A stretch of DNA of 64,000 nucleotides from Limimaricola sp. G21655-S1. GTDB lineage: Bacteria; Pseudomonadota; Alphaproteobacteria; Rhodobacterales; Rhodobacteraceae. Each line of letters opens with the position of its first letter. Position 1 is the stretch's first letter. This document shows positions 8,527-19,725 of the stretch, piece after piece. The translations under genes were made by a program, and so were the position numbers. The notes under the pieces are model-generated. The model was not told where the DNA came from. It did not search any database and worked only from the letters and a program-made list of their open reading frames with translations. Location of the stretch: positions 186,001-250,000 of the forward strand of contig NZ_JAPWGO010000004.1 in assembly GCF_027213785.1 (NCBI RefSeq), read 5' to 3'.

Positions 8527-10071
8527 ATGGACCTGTTCGAAGACGACGCTCCCGAGGCGGGCGACAACGCGCATGAGTTCACCGTTTCCGAGATTTCGGG
8601 CGCGGTGAAGAAGACCATCGAGGGCGAGTTCGGCCATGTCCGGGTGCGCGGCGAGGTGGGCCGCGTCACCGTGGCGCGCACCGGCCACATGTATTTCGAT
8701 CTCAAGGATGACCGCTCGGTTCTGGCCGCGGTCAGCTGGAAGGGGCAGGTCGCCAAGCTCAGCCATCGTCCCGAGGAGGGGATGGAGGTCATCGCCACCG
8801 GCCGCATGACCACCTTCGGCCCGCAATCGCGTTACCAGCTCAACGTCGAGGAGGTGGTCCCGGCGGGTGCCGGCGCGCTCATGGCAATGCTGGAAAAGCG
8901 GCGCCAGGCGCTGGCCGCCGAGGGGCTGTTCGATGCCGCGCGCAAGCGGCCGCTGCCCTATCTGCCCGAGATCATCGGCGTCGTCACCTCGCCGACGGGA
9001 GCGGTGATCCGCGACATCCTGCATCGGCTGCGCGACCGGTTTCCGCGCAAGGTGCTGGTCTGGCCCGTGGCGGTGCAGGGGAAATCCTCGGCCGCCGAGG
9101 TGGCCGCCGCGATCCGCGGCTTCAATGCCATGTCGCCGGGCGGCGCGCTGCCGCGTCCCGATCTCCTGATCGTGGCGCGTGGCGGCGGCTCGATCGAGGA
9201 CCTGTGGGGCTTCAACGAGGAGATAGTGGTCCGTGCCGCGGCCGATAGCGCGATCCCGCTGATCTCGGCGGTCGGCCACGAGACCGACACCACGCTGATC
9301 GATCACGCCTCCGACCGTCGCGCGCCCACCCCCACGGCGGCAGCCGAGATCGCGGTGCCGGTGCGGGCCGAGTTGCAGGCGGTGCTGGCACAGTTCGGCG
9401 CACGGCTGGGGCAATGCACGCATGCGGGCCTCGATCGGCGCGCAGAACGATTGCGCGACCTGTCACGGGCTCTGCCGCGCCCCGAGGCGCTACTGATGGC
9501 ACCGGCGCAGCGGCTCGACGCGCTCGAGACCCGGCTGCCCGGGGCGCTGCGCGCCGCCATCGCGAAGAAACGGATCGAGCTGTCGGACCACCCGCTGCGC
9601 CCCGGCCTCGTCACCCGCGCCGTCGAGCGCGGCCGCGATCGGCTGGAGGCGGCCGCCGGACGGCTGCCGGGGGCGCATCGTGCCGGGCTGGCGCAAAAGC
9701 GGCTGCGGCTCGAAGGGCTGCGGCTCAACCCGGCGGCGCTCGACGCGGCGCTCCGCCGCGAGCGGCGGGAGTTCGAGCGTCTCGCGGCGCGTCTGCGGCC
9801 CGACCTCGTCACCACCCGCCTCGAGCGCCGGCGCGAGCGTCTTGCAGCGCTCGAGCGGCTGCGCGTCACGCTGGGCTACGAGGCGACGCTGGCGCGTGGC
9901 TATGCGGTGGTGCGCGGCGACGGCCATGTCGTCACCGACCTGTCCGGCGCGCAGGCGGCCACGGTGCTGGAGATCGAGTTCCGCGACGGGCGGCTGCAGG
10001 TCGGGCAGGGAGCGAAGCCCAAGCGCGGCACCAAGCCAGCGACGCCACCCGAGCAGGGCACTCTGCTCTAG
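8527..10071 (+). CDS. xseA: exodeoxyribonuclease VII large subunit
   Basis: A 514-residue XseA. The N-terminal OB-fold (EFTVSEISGAVKKTIEGEFGHVRVRGE) is followed by the catalytic domain with VVTSPTGAVIRDI, VARGGGSIEDLWGFNEE and SAVGHETDTTLID. A long Arg/Leu/Glu-rich helical region (about residues 300-450) then precedes the conserved LARGYAVVR end. Together with XseB it digests single-stranded DNA. ATG at 8527 is preferred; a GTG at 8512 is possible. Its TAG stop overlaps the stop of the convergent neighbour in a shared CTAG. Confidence 0.96.
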   Translation: MDLFEDDAPEAGDNAHEFTVSEISGAVKKTIEGEFGHVRVRGEVGRVTVARTGHMYFDLKDDRSVLAAVSWKGQVAKLSHRPEEGMEVIATGRMTTFGPQSRYQLNVEEVVPAGAGALMAMLEKRRQALAAEGLFDAARKRPLPYLPEIIGVVTSPTGAVIRDILHRLRDRFPRKVLVWPVAVQGKSSAAEVAAAIRGFNAMSPGGALPRPDLLIVARGGGSIEDLWGFNEEIVVRAAADSAIPLISAVGHETDTTLIDHASDRRAPTPTAAAEIAVPVRAELQAVLAQFGARLGQCTHAGLDRRAERLRDLSRALPRPEALLMAPAQRLDALETRLPGALRAAIAKKRIELSDHPLRPGLVTRAVERGRDRLEAAAGRLPGAHRAGLAQKRLRLEGLRLNPAALDAALRRERREFERLAARLRPDLVTTRLERRRERLAALERLRVTLGYEATLARGYAVVRGDGHVVTDLSGAQAATVLEIEFRDGRLQVGQGAKPKRGTKPATPPEQGTLL

Positions 10072-10469
10072 ACGCCGACCTCCGGCTGGCACGACAGCGG
10101 GGCCTCGCTGTCCTGGGTCTCGTAAAGCTGCGGCATGTCCGGGTCGTTGATGAACTCGGCGCTGAGCCGTCCGTCCCGGTCGTAGAAGCGCCAGCATTCC
10201 GGACCGGTGCCGTCCTCATAGGCGAAGCAGATCGCACCCGCATTGGGGTACCATTCACCGTCGAGGCAGCGCCCGTCGAGAAAGGACCACGTCACCTGCC
10301 GGTCGGGCCCATAGCGTTCCATGCCATAGGGAGCGCCGCCGCTCTGGTAGGTCAGGGTCCGGCCCTGCACCCGGGCGGCGAATTCCTCGGGGCTCAGCGG
10401 TTCGGCCTCCTGCGCCCGCAAAGGCAGGGCGGCGAGGCTCATCAGGGCGATCAGGCGAAGCGACGTCAT
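10068..10469 (-). CDS. secreted protein of unknown function
   Basis: A 133-residue protein with a signal peptide (SLRLIALMSLAALPLRAQ) and a mature domain with four cysteines. It contains SPEEFAARVQGRTLTY, then GDRQVTW-like and GEWYPNAGAICFAYEDG stretches, suggesting a small beta-rich periplasmic domain. The start at 10469 gives the cleanest signal peptide; a longer frame runs to 10550. No family assigned. Convergent with xseA, sharing the CTAG at the stops. Confidence 0.7.
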   Translation of the reverse strand: MTSLRLIALMSLAALPLRAQEAEPLSPEEFAARVQGRTLTYQSGGAPYGMERYGPDRQVTWSFLDGRCLDGEWYPNAGAICFAYEDGTGPECWRFYDRDGRLSAEFINDPDMPQLYETQDSEAPLSCQPEVGV

Positions 10470-10716
10470 GCGTTCAGGCTCGCATCCAGCCGCCCGCGCC
10501 GCCAGCCATTTTGCAGAGGCTGCGCGCCATTCCGCCATGTACGGGTCCATTGTTGGAAGTCACTGCCGGACTGGGGGGTAGGACTGCCGATCGGGCCGCC
10601 ATGCCTTCCACCACCATGGTACTGCCCCGAATCCATGGGCATGCCTCCCTTTCCAAGATGATCCGCAATGGTTAGGTGGAGAAGGTATTCTCAAGGACAG
10701 CAGGACCGGGCCGCGC

Positions 10717-11979
10717 ATGTCGTTTTTCGGAAAACTCAAAGACCGGCTCTTCACCTCATCCTCCAAGCTGGATCGCGGGCTCGAGGAGATCGTCGGGGAG
10801 GGCGATGACACCGCCGAGGCGCCGCGGCCCGCCGAGACCGATCGCGCCGCGCCTCCGCCGGAACCTGTGCCCGAAACGGCTCCCGAGGCCGCGCCGCGCC
10901 CGGAGCCCAGCGCCCCCGCTGGCCCGCGCCCGGCGACCCCGGATGCGGAACCGCCCGTCGCGCCGCCGGTGACACCGGGCATGCCCGCCGCACCGGTGAC
11001 GCCACCCGCACCGCCCGTGCGCGAGGAACCCGCTCGCGAAGCCGCGCCGCAGCCCGGGCCGGCTCCGGAACCGGCGGCGCAGAAGCCGGGTCTTCTGGGA
11101 CGTCTCTTCGGCAAGGGAGGGGAGACCACCGCGCCGCGCCGCGAGCTCGACGACGGGATGCTGGAGCGGCTCGAGGAACTGCTGATCCAATCCGACATGG
11201 GTGTCGAGACGGCGCTGCGCGTCACCGCCAACATCGCAGAGGGCCGGATGGGCCGGAAGCTCTCGGTGCCCGAGATCAAGGATCTGCTCGCGGGCGAGAT
11301 CTCCCGCATCATGGAGCCAGTGGCCCGTCCGATGCCGCTCTACCCCAAGAAGCCGCAGGTTGTGCTGGTGGTCGGCGTCAACGGCTCGGGCAAGACCACG
11401 ACGATCGGCAAGCTGGCCAGCCAGTTCCGCGAGGCCGGGAAGTCCGTGGTGATTGCGGCCGGCGACACCTTCCGCGCCGCTGCCGTCGAGCAGCTTCAGA
11501 TCTGGGGCGATCGCGCCGGCGTGCCGGTGATGACGGCACCGCAGGGGACCGACCCGGCGAGCCTTGCCTTCGATGCAATGACCAAGGCTCAGGCCGATGG
11601 TGCCGACCTGCTGTTGATCGATACTGCCGGGCGGCTGCAGAACCGTCAGGACCTGATGGAAGAACTGTCGAAGATCGTGCGGGTGATCCGCAAGAAGGAT
11701 CCCGACGCGCCGCACAACACGCTCCTCGTGCTCGACGCGACGACCGGGCAGAACGCGCTGAGCCAGGTCGAGATCTTCCGCAACATCGCGGATGTGTCCG
11801 GCCTCGTGATGACCAAGCTCGACGGCACGGCGCGCGGCGGCGTACTGGTGGCGCTGGCGGACCGCTTCGGCCTGCCGATCCATGCCATCGGCGTGGGCGA
11901 GCAGATCGATGATCTCGCGCCGTTCGACCCCGAGGAATTCGCGCGCGCGCTCACCGGCGCGGAGGGCGAACTGGCCTAG
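10717..11979 (+). CDS. ftsY: signal recognition particle receptor FtsY
   Basis: A 420-residue SRP receptor. An N-terminal Pro/Ala/Glu-rich A region (about residues 25-125) varies freely in this family. The helical N domain follows, then the GTPase G domain with GVNGSGKTTTIGKLA (P-loop), DTFRAAA, DTAGRLQN and TKLDGTARGG. It docks ribosome-nascent chain complexes at the inner membrane during co-translational insertion. The start ATG gives the usual short amphipathic MSFFGKLKDRL helix. Its TAG overlaps the stop of the convergent MgtC gene. Confidence 0.97.
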   Translation: MSFFGKLKDRLFTSSSKLDRGLEEIVGEGDDTAEAPRPAETDRAAPPPEPVPETAPEAAPRPEPSAPAGPRPATPDAEPPVAPPVTPGMPAAPVTPPAPPVREEPAREAAPQPGPAPEPAAQKPGLLGRLFGKGGETTAPRRELDDGMLERLEELLIQSDMGVETALRVTANIAEGRMGRKLSVPEIKDLLAGEISRIMEPVARPMPLYPKKPQVVLVVGVNGSGKTTTIGKLASQFREAGKSVVIAAGDTFRAAAVEQLQIWGDRAGVPVMTAPQGTDPASLAFDAMTKAQADGADLLLIDTAGRLQNRQDLMEELSKIVRVIRKKDPDAPHNTLLVLDATTGQNALSQVEIFRNIADVSGLVMTKLDGTARGGVLVALADRFGLPIHAIGVGEQIDDLAPFDPEEFARALTGAEGELA

Positions 11980-12461
11980 TCGTGCCAGCCGAGCAGCCGC
12001 TCGACCTCGCGCAGCAGCATCAGGACGATCACCACCATGATCGAGGCCATCGCGGCGAGCGGGATCTGACCGGCGCCGCAGCCCAGCCCCACCGCCCCCG
12101 CGAGCCAGAGCGAGGCACCGGTGGTGATGTTGCGCACTTCGCCCTTGGCAGTGAAGATGATCCCGGCGGCGAGGAAGGCCACGCCGGAGGTCACCGCCTC
12201 GATCAGTCGCAGCGGATCGATCCGCTTGTCATCGGTGCCGCCGAAATCGAGCTGCGTGACCTCCTGCCCGAGCATCACGAACAGCGCGGCGGCCAGCCCG
12301 ACCAGGATATGGGTGCGCAGGCCCGCGGGTTTGCCGCGCCATTCGCGCTCGATCCCGATGATCCCGCTCAGGATGATCGCGGCCATCAGGCGCATCGCCG
12401 CCACCCAAGGCCCTGTTGCCCGGAACCCGGTGGCGAGATCGGTCTGCAGCGCCTCGAACAT
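11976..12461 (-). CDS. MgtC/SapB family membrane protein
   Basis: A 161-residue inner-membrane protein with four to five hydrophobic segments and the MgtC hallmark GIIGIEREWRGKPAGLRTHILV near residue 35. It also has the FLAAGIIF and TTGASLWLAGAVGLGCG helices. MgtC relatives influence magnesium and ATP homeostasis. No C-terminal cytosolic domain is present, so it is the short form. It converges with ftsY, sharing a CTAG stop, and diverges from the septation protein gene. Confidence 0.9.
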   Translation of the reverse strand: MFEALQTDLATGFRATGPWVAAMRLMAAIILSGIIGIEREWRGKPAGLRTHILVGLAAALFVMLGQEVTQLDFGGTDDKRIDPLRLIEAVTSGVAFLAAGIIFTAKGEVRNITTGASLWLAGAVGLGCGAGQIPLAAMASIMVVIVLMLLREVERLLGWHD

Positions 12462-12610
12462 GGATCGTAACCTCCTGCCTCATCCTGCAGGTAAACCGGA
12501 AATCACCGGCACGTGTTCCCATGCGTCCGCTGCACTGGTCGAACCGCGCATGGATGCGTATGTACGGCACCGCAAGCGGCGCGGGGCATGCGCGGAACAG
12601 GGGGAACGAG

Positions 12611-13210
12611 ATGGCGCAACGCAAGATCAGCCCGTGGCTCAAGCAGGTTCTGGAGTTGGGCCCGACCTTGGCTTTCTTCCTCGTCTATCTGCGGATCAAG
12701 GATGACAGCTTCCTGATCGCCGGCACCGAGTATTCGGGTTTCATCCTCGCGACGCTGATCTTCATTCCGATCCTGCTGGTCGCGATGGGGGCGCTCTGGG
12801 CGCTGACCGGCGCGCTGAGCCGGATGCAGGTCTTTACCGCCTTCATGGTGATCTTCTTCGGCGGGCTCACCGCCTGGTTCAACGATGAGCGGTTTTTCAT
12901 GATGAAGACCACCATCGTCTACGGGCTTTTCGCGGCGATCCTCGCTACCGGGCTGGCATTGGGCCGCAGCTGGCTCGAATGGGTGATGGGCGAGGCGCTG
13001 CCGATGCGGCACGAAGGCTGGATGCTGCTGACGCGGCGGCTCATCGCGATGTTCGCGGCGCTCGCCGTGGCCAACGAGATCGTCTGGCGCACCCAACCCG
13101 AGGAACTCTGGGTCAAGATCGAGACCTTCGCCTTCCCGGCGGCACTGTTCCTTTTCCTGTGGCTGCAGATCGCGTCGCTGCAGCGCTACATGATCGAGCC
13201 CGAGAAGTAG
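12611..13210 (+). CDS. yciB: intracellular septation protein A (YciB family)
   Basis: A 199-residue membrane protein with about five transmembrane helices. The start KQVLELGPTLAFFLVYLR is typical of the IspA/YciB family, as are the inner GGLTAWFNDERFFMMKTTIVYGLFA stretch and the LALGRSWLEWVMGEALPM segment. YciB affects envelope integrity and septation in enterobacteria. ATG at 12611 follows a GGGGAACGAG site. A shared hairpin at 13249-13277 separates it from the convergent GST gene. Confidence 0.92.
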   Translation: MAQRKISPWLKQVLELGPTLAFFLVYLRIKDDSFLIAGTEYSGFILATLIFIPILLVAMGALWALTGALSRMQVFTAFMVIFFGGLTAWFNDERFFMMKTTIVYGLFAAILATGLALGRSWLEWVMGEALPMRHEGWMLLTRRLIAMFAALAVANEIVWRTQPEELWVKIETFAFPAALFLFLWLQIASLQRYMIEPEK

Positions 13211-13248
13211 CCGCGACCGCGGGTTTTGCGTATTTTTGGAACAGAGTT

Positions 13249-13277
13249 GCCGCCGGGTGCCGAGAGGACCCGGCGGC
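13249..13277. terminator. hairpin between convergent genes
   Basis: A perfect 10-bp stem (GCCGCCGGGT / ACCCGGCGGC) with a 9-base loop sits in the 74-base gap between yciB and the GST gene. There is no long T run on either side, so terminator function is likely but not certain. Confidence 0.5.
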
Positions 13278-13284
13278 ATCGCGT

Positions 13285-13986
<702 letters not shown>

Positions 13987-14170
13987 GGGCGGTCCTCTGG
14001 CTGCGTCGCGCGAAGGGTTGCCGCATGGTGCGGCTTATGCAAGCGGGGCGGTGCGCTTGACCGTAGCGGGGCCGGGGGCTATCGCCACGTCAGACAGCGG
14101 CGCCGGGCCGGGCCGCGGCCCCGCGCCGTGCCAGCCCCCGCCCGGAACAACTGGGCCCGGAGGCCATGAC

Positions 14171-15346
14171 ATGACCCAATATCGCAAGCGCACCCGCGCC
14201 GTTCACGCCGGCACCCGCCGCAGCCAGTACGGCGAGGTGAGCGAGGCGATCTACATGACGCAGGGCTTCGTCTACGACAGCGCCGAGGCCGCCGAGCAAC
14301 GTTTCGTGAAGATCGAGGGCGACGAGTTCATCTACGCCCGATACGGCAACCCCACCGTGGCGATGTTCGAGGAGCGGCTCGCGAGCCTCGAAGGCGCCGA
14401 GGCGGGCTTTGCCTGTGCCTCCGGCATGGCAGCGGTGAACGGCGCGCTGACCTCCATGTTGCGTGCCGGTGACCACGTCGTGTCGAGCCGGGCGCTGTTC
14501 GGCTCCTGCCTCTATATCCTCGAGGAAATCCTGCCGCGCTACGGCGTCGAGGTGAGCTTCGTCGATGGCAAGAACATCGACGAGTGGAAGTCCGCGATCC
14601 GCGCCGACACCAAGGCGGTCTTCTTCGAAAGCGTCTCGAACCCGGCGCTCGAGGTGGTCGATATCGCCGCCGTGGCCGAGCTTGCCCACGCGGTGGGGGC
14701 CAAGGTGATCTGCGACAACGTCTTCGCCACCCCGGTCTTCTCCGATGCGATCGCACAGGGCGCCGACGTGGTCGTCTATTCCGCCACCAAGCATATCGAC
14801 GGGCAGGGAAGGGCGCTCGGCGGCGTGATCCTCGGCACCGAGGAGCACATCCGCGGCGCGGTCGAGCCCTACATGAAGCACACTGGCGGCTCGCTCTCGC
14901 CGTTCAGCGCCTGGTTGATGCTCAAGGGGCTTGAAACTATCGAACTCCGTGTCAAGGCTCAGGCCGAGAGCGCGATACGAATTGCCGAGGCGCTGTCGCA
15001 AGAAAGCAAGCTGACCAAGGTTCTCTATCCTGGGTTGCCGGCGCACCCGCAGCACGACCTCGCTATGCGGCAGATGGGTGCCGGGGGCACGGTGGTGGTG
15101 TTCGACGCGGGCAGCCGTGACGCCGCGTTCAAGCTCTTGAACGCGCTCGACATCGTGATCATCTCTAATAACTTGGGTGATGCGAAGTCGATCGCCACGC
15201 ATCCCGCCTCGACGACGCATCAGCGGCTGCCGGAGGCCCAGAAGAGCGCGCTCGGCATCACGCCCGGGTTGATCCGGCTTTCGGTCGGACTCGAAGATGC
15301 CGAAGATCTGATCGCCGATTTGCGCCAGGCGATCGGAATGCTTTAA
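14171..15346 (+). CDS. metZ: O-succinylhomoserine sulfhydrylase
   Basis: A 391-residue PLP enzyme of the Cys/Met metabolism family. Key pieces are SGMAAVNGAL, CDNVFATP, the PLP-lysine motif VVYSATKHIDGQGR, and GLIRLSVGLEDAEDLIADL at the C-terminus. The QGRALGG loop after the lysine is the MetZ form. It makes homocysteine directly from O-succinylhomoserine and sulfide. The ATG at 14171 follows GGAGGCC. No SAM-II riboswitch could be recognised by eye in the upstream 180 bases. Confidence 0.93.
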   Translation: MTQYRKRTRAVHAGTRRSQYGEVSEAIYMTQGFVYDSAEAAEQRFVKIEGDEFIYARYGNPTVAMFEERLASLEGAEAGFACASGMAAVNGALTSMLRAGDHVVSSRALFGSCLYILEEILPRYGVEVSFVDGKNIDEWKSAIRADTKAVFFESVSNPALEVVDIAAVAELAHAVGAKVICDNVFATPVFSDAIAQGADVVVYSATKHIDGQGRALGGVILGTEEHIRGAVEPYMKHTGGSLSPFSAWLMLKGLETIELRVKAQAESAIRIAEALSQESKLTKVLYPGLPAHPQHDLAMRQMGAGGTVVVFDAGSRDAAFKLLNALDIVIISNNLGDAKSIATHPASTTHQRLPEAQKSALGITPGLIRLSVGLEDAEDLIADLRQAIGML

Positions 15347-15406
15347 TTTTGTTCGAACCATGTCGAAAGAGGGTTGACGGAAAGGCCATGCAACCCCTCA
15401 CTAACG

Positions 15407-15422
15407 GTATAGAAACCTATAC
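15407..15422. promoter_or_regulatory. inverted repeat upstream of folE2, candidate operator
   Basis: GTATAG AAAC CTATAC is a perfect 6-bp inverted repeat 33 bases before the folE2 start. The 10-mer AAACCTATAC within it also occurs at 34587-34596, upstream of the acidic unknown protein. FolE2 genes are often under the zinc repressor Zur, but the match to a Zur box was not confirmed. Confidence 0.35.
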
Positions 15423-15454
15423 TTAAGTGCCGCGTCGCCGGAGGAATTTGTATC

Positions 15455-16579
<1,125 letters not shown>

Positions 16580-16672
16580 TCCGGGCAGGGCGGGCGCGGC
16601 GCTCTTGCCACGCCTGCCGACGGTATTTTCCCTTCGCTTGACAGGGCGAAGGGGCTAAGCCAACGCTCCGAC

Positions 16673-18121
16673 ATGATCGACCTGCGCCCCGTCGGATACG
16701 TGAACGGCCTTCTTCTGTCGGTGCTCGGCCTGACCATGCTGGGCCCGATGCTGGCCGATATCGCCGCCGGCAATGGCCACTGGCCGGTCTTTCTCGAAAG
16801 CGCGGTGCTGACGCTTCTGACAGGCGTGCTGATGGCGCTGTCGTGCCAGAACGGGGTGAAGCCGCGGCTCACGCTGCGGCAGACCTTCCTGATCACCTCC
16901 TCGGTGTGGATCACGCTGCCCAGCTTCGGCGCGCTGCCCTTCATCCTCGGCGTCACCGACAGCAGCATCACCGATGCGGTGTTCGAGGCGATGTCCGGCA
17001 TCACCACCACCGGTGGAACCGTGCTGGTCGGGCTCGACGACCTGCCGCGCGGGCTCTTGCTGTGGCGCGGCATCCTGCAATGGCTGGGCGGCATCGGCAT
17101 CATCGTCGTCGCAATGGTGTTTCTGCCCGAGCTCAAGGTCGGCGGCATGCAGGTGTTCCGCTCCGAGGCTTTCGAGACCATGGGGAAGATCCTGCCCCGT
17201 GCCGCCGAGATCGCGAGCGGTATCTCGGTGATCTATGTCGGCATGACCTTGGCTTGCATGCTGGCCTATATCACCACCGGGATGGACCCCTTCGACGCGG
17301 CGGTGCACGCGATGACCACCATCGCCACCGGCGGTTTCGCCAATTCCGACGCCTCCTTCGCCGCCTACGGGGCCGGGGTGCAGTATGTCGGTGCGGCCTT
17401 CATGTTCCTCGCGGCGCTGCCCTTCGTTCGCTACGTCCAACTCGCCGCGGGGCAGGCGCGGCCCCTGCTGCGCGACGCCCAGGTGCGCGACTTCTTCCTG
17501 GTGATCCTCGTCTGCGTGCTGCTGATCTCGCTGTCGCTCGCGGATTACAGCCAGGGCTTCACCGAGCAGGCCTTCCGCGAGGCGCTGTTCAACGTGATCT
17601 CGATCATGTCCGGCACCGGCTATGCCAGCGCCGACTACATGACCTGGGGTCCGTTCCCGGTGGCGATGTTCTTCTTCATCGGGCTGATCGGCGGTTGCGC
17701 CGGATCGACCGCCTGCTCGGTCAAGATCTTCCGCTACCAGATCCTCTTCGCTTCGATCTCGGCCCAGATCCGCAAGATCCACCAGCCGCACGGGATCTTC
17801 ACTCCGCGCTATGACGGTCGGCCGGTCCCGCCCGATGCGCTGTCCTCGGTGATGTCGTTCTTCGTCGTGTTCATCGTCTCGATCGGCATCACCTCGGTGC
17901 TGCTGTCGCTGACCGGTCTCGATTTCATCACCAGCGTGTCGGGGGCGGCGACGTCGATTGCCAATGTCGGTCCCGGCCTCGGGCCGATCATCGGACCTGC
18001 CGGCAATTTCGAGCCGCTGCCCGACGCGGCGAAATGGATCCTCACCATCGCCATGTTCATCGGCAGGCTGGAGCTTCTGGTGGTGTTGGTCGTGGTCACG
18101 AGGGAGTTCTGGCGCTCATGA
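16673..18121 (+). CDS. trkH: Trk-type potassium uptake membrane subunit
   Basis: A 482-residue TrkH with about ten membrane segments. The four selectivity-filter loops appear as AMSGITTTGGT, AMTTIATGGFAN, IMSGTGYAS and AATSIANVGPGLG. The QWLGGIGIIVVAMVFLPEL helix is diagnostic. TrkH forms the K+ pore and is regulated by cytosolic TrkA, which is not in this window. Its TGA overlaps the ATG of the next gene (ATGA). Confidence 0.94.
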   Translation: MIDLRPVGYVNGLLLSVLGLTMLGPMLADIAAGNGHWPVFLESAVLTLLTGVLMALSCQNGVKPRLTLRQTFLITSSVWITLPSFGALPFILGVTDSSITDAVFEAMSGITTTGGTVLVGLDDLPRGLLLWRGILQWLGGIGIIVVAMVFLPELKVGGMQVFRSEAFETMGKILPRAAEIASGISVIYVGMTLACMLAYITTGMDPFDAAVHAMTTIATGGFANSDASFAAYGAGVQYVGAAFMFLAALPFVRYVQLAAGQARPLLRDAQVRDFFLVILVCVLLISLSLADYSQGFTEQAFREALFNVISIMSGTGYASADYMTWGPFPVAMFFFIGLIGGCAGSTACSVKIFRYQILFASISAQIRKIHQPHGIFTPRYDGRPVPPDALSSVMSFFVVFIVSIGITSVLLSLTGLDFITSVSGAATSIANVGPGLGPIIGPAGNFEPLPDAAKWILTIAMFIGRLELLVVLVVVTREFWRS

Positions 18122-19722
18122 ACAGGTCCGGTGCAGAAGGTCGCCCGCTGGGGGTGGAGATCGCGGCGGCGCTGGCAGATCGCGGCGTCGAGGTGGTGTT
18201 CGGCATCCCCGGCGTCCACAATCAGGAGATCTATCGCGGCCTCGACACCGCCGGGCTGCGCCACGTTCTGGCCCGGCACGAGCAGGGCGCGGGTTTCATG
18301 GCCGACGGCTATGCCCGCGCCACCGGCCGCCCCGGCGTGGCCTGCGTGATCTCCGGGCCCGGCCTGTGCAACCTGATGACGCCCTTGGGCCAGAGCTGGT
18401 CCGACAGCGTCGCGGTCCTCGCGATCTCCTCCTGCCTGCCGAATGGCGGTCCGCCCGACCACCGGCTGCACGAGATGCGCGACCAGCGTGGTGCCGCGGC
18501 GGCGGTGACGGCCTGGTCCGAAGAGGCGCGCGACGCCGAGCACGCCTATGCGCTGCTCGATCGCGCCTTCGCCGGCTTTGCCGAGCGGCGCCCGCGTCCG
18601 GTCCACCTGCAACTGCCGATTCCGCTGCTCGAGGCCGGGGCGCCGCCGGCACCGCCGCCGGTCCAGCCGACGCCACCCCGCGCCCCCGATCCCGGATTGG
18701 TGAGGCGGGCCGCGCGGATCCTTGGCGAGGCGCGGCGACCGCTGCTGATCCTGGGCGGCGGTGCCGCCGGTGCCGCCACCGAGGCGCGGGCCCTGGTTGC
18801 GCGGCTTGGCGCAGCGAGTTTCGTCAGCATTGCCGGGCGCGGCGTCATCGCCCCGGGCGACCCGTTGCATTACGGCAGTTTTCTAGCGCGCCCCGGCAGC
18901 GCCCGCGAGATCGGCCGGGCCGATGCCGTGCTAATCGTGGGCTGTGCCCTGTCGGAAACCGACCTGTGGTGCGAAGCGCCGGGCTTCGATCCGGCGGCGC
19001 GAGTGATCCGCCTCGACCTCGACCCGGCGATTCTGGCCGCCGATCGGCGCTCCGAATTGCGGCTGGCGGGTGACGCGACCGCGGGGCTGGCGGCGCTGCA
19101 CGAGGCGCTGGGGCCGGGTGCCCCGATTGGAGAATGGCAGCCCGACCGGGTCGATGCCGCGCGGCGCCGCTGGTTCGCCGAGATCGACGGCGAGCGTCCC
19201 GGCCTGTTGCCGGTGATCGACGCGCTGCGCGCGGCGTTGCCCTGCGAGGCGATGGTGTTCTCGGACATGACCCAGCTGGCCTACGCGGCGGTCGAGGCCT
19301 GGCCCGCGCCTGTGCCGAGGCTGTGGCATCACCCCTCGGGCTTCGGCACTCTGGGCTACGCGCTGCCCGCCGCGATCGGCGCAGCGGTGGGCCGTCCCGA
19401 TCTGCCGGTCATGGCGCTGGCCGGGGATTACGGGCTGCAATACACGATCCCCGAGCTTGGGACGGCGGTCGAGCTTGGGCTGCCTTTGCCGATCGTGGTC
19501 TGGGACAATGGCCAGCTGGGCGAGATCGAGGCCAGCATGCGGGCCGCGCAGATCGCGCCGAATGCGGTGCATCAACGCAACCCGGATTTCTGCGCCCTGG
19601 CCCGCGCCTGGGGGGCGCTGTCAGAAGCGCCCGAAAGCCTCGATGAAATCGGCCCGGCGCTTGAGCGTGCGTTCCGGGCCGATGGGCCGACCCTGATCCG
19701 GCTCACGCCGGATCTGGTCTGA
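18118..19722 (+). CDS. thiamine-diphosphate-dependent enzyme, acetolactate synthase / AruI-like decarboxylase
   Basis: A 534-residue ThDP enzyme with three domains. The N-terminal PYR domain has VVFGIPGVHNQEIYRGL and the ThDP-activating glutamate in RHEQGAGFMADGYAR. A central domain carries LLILGGGAAGAA, and the C-terminal PP domain has the metal-ThDP motif ALAGDYGLQYT followed by VVWDNGQLGEIE. The sequence style resembles 5-guanidino-2-oxopentanoate decarboxylase (AruI) more than biosynthetic IlvB; no small regulatory subunit is adjacent. The substrate is therefore inference. It is translationally coupled to trkH by an ATGA overlap. Confidence 0.8.
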   Translation: MNRSGAEGRPLGVEIAAALADRGVEVVFGIPGVHNQEIYRGLDTAGLRHVLARHEQGAGFMADGYARATGRPGVACVISGPGLCNLMTPLGQSWSDSVAVLAISSCLPNGGPPDHRLHEMRDQRGAAAAVTAWSEEARDAEHAYALLDRAFAGFAERRPRPVHLQLPIPLLEAGAPPAPPPVQPTPPRAPDPGLVRRAARILGEARRPLLILGGGAAGAATEARALVARLGAASFVSIAGRGVIAPGDPLHYGSFLARPGSAREIGRADAVLIVGCALSETDLWCEAPGFDPAARVIRLDLDPAILAADRRSELRLAGDATAGLAALHEALGPGAPIGEWQPDRVDAARRRWFAEIDGERPGLLPVIDALRAALPCEAMVFSDMTQLAYAAVEAWPAPVPRLWHHPSGFGTLGYALPAAIGAAVGRPDLPVMALAGDYGLQYTIPELGTAVELGLPLPIVVWDNGQLGEIEASMRAAQIAPNAVHQRNPDFCALARAWGALSEAPESLDEIGPALERAFRADGPTLIRLTPDLV

Positions 19723-19725
19723 GGC

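Noticed and set aside
13987-14170. SAM-II riboswitch upstream of metZ
   Set aside because: This position often carries one in alphaproteobacteria, but I could not find its conserved core or pseudoknot segments; the region is simply GC-rich.
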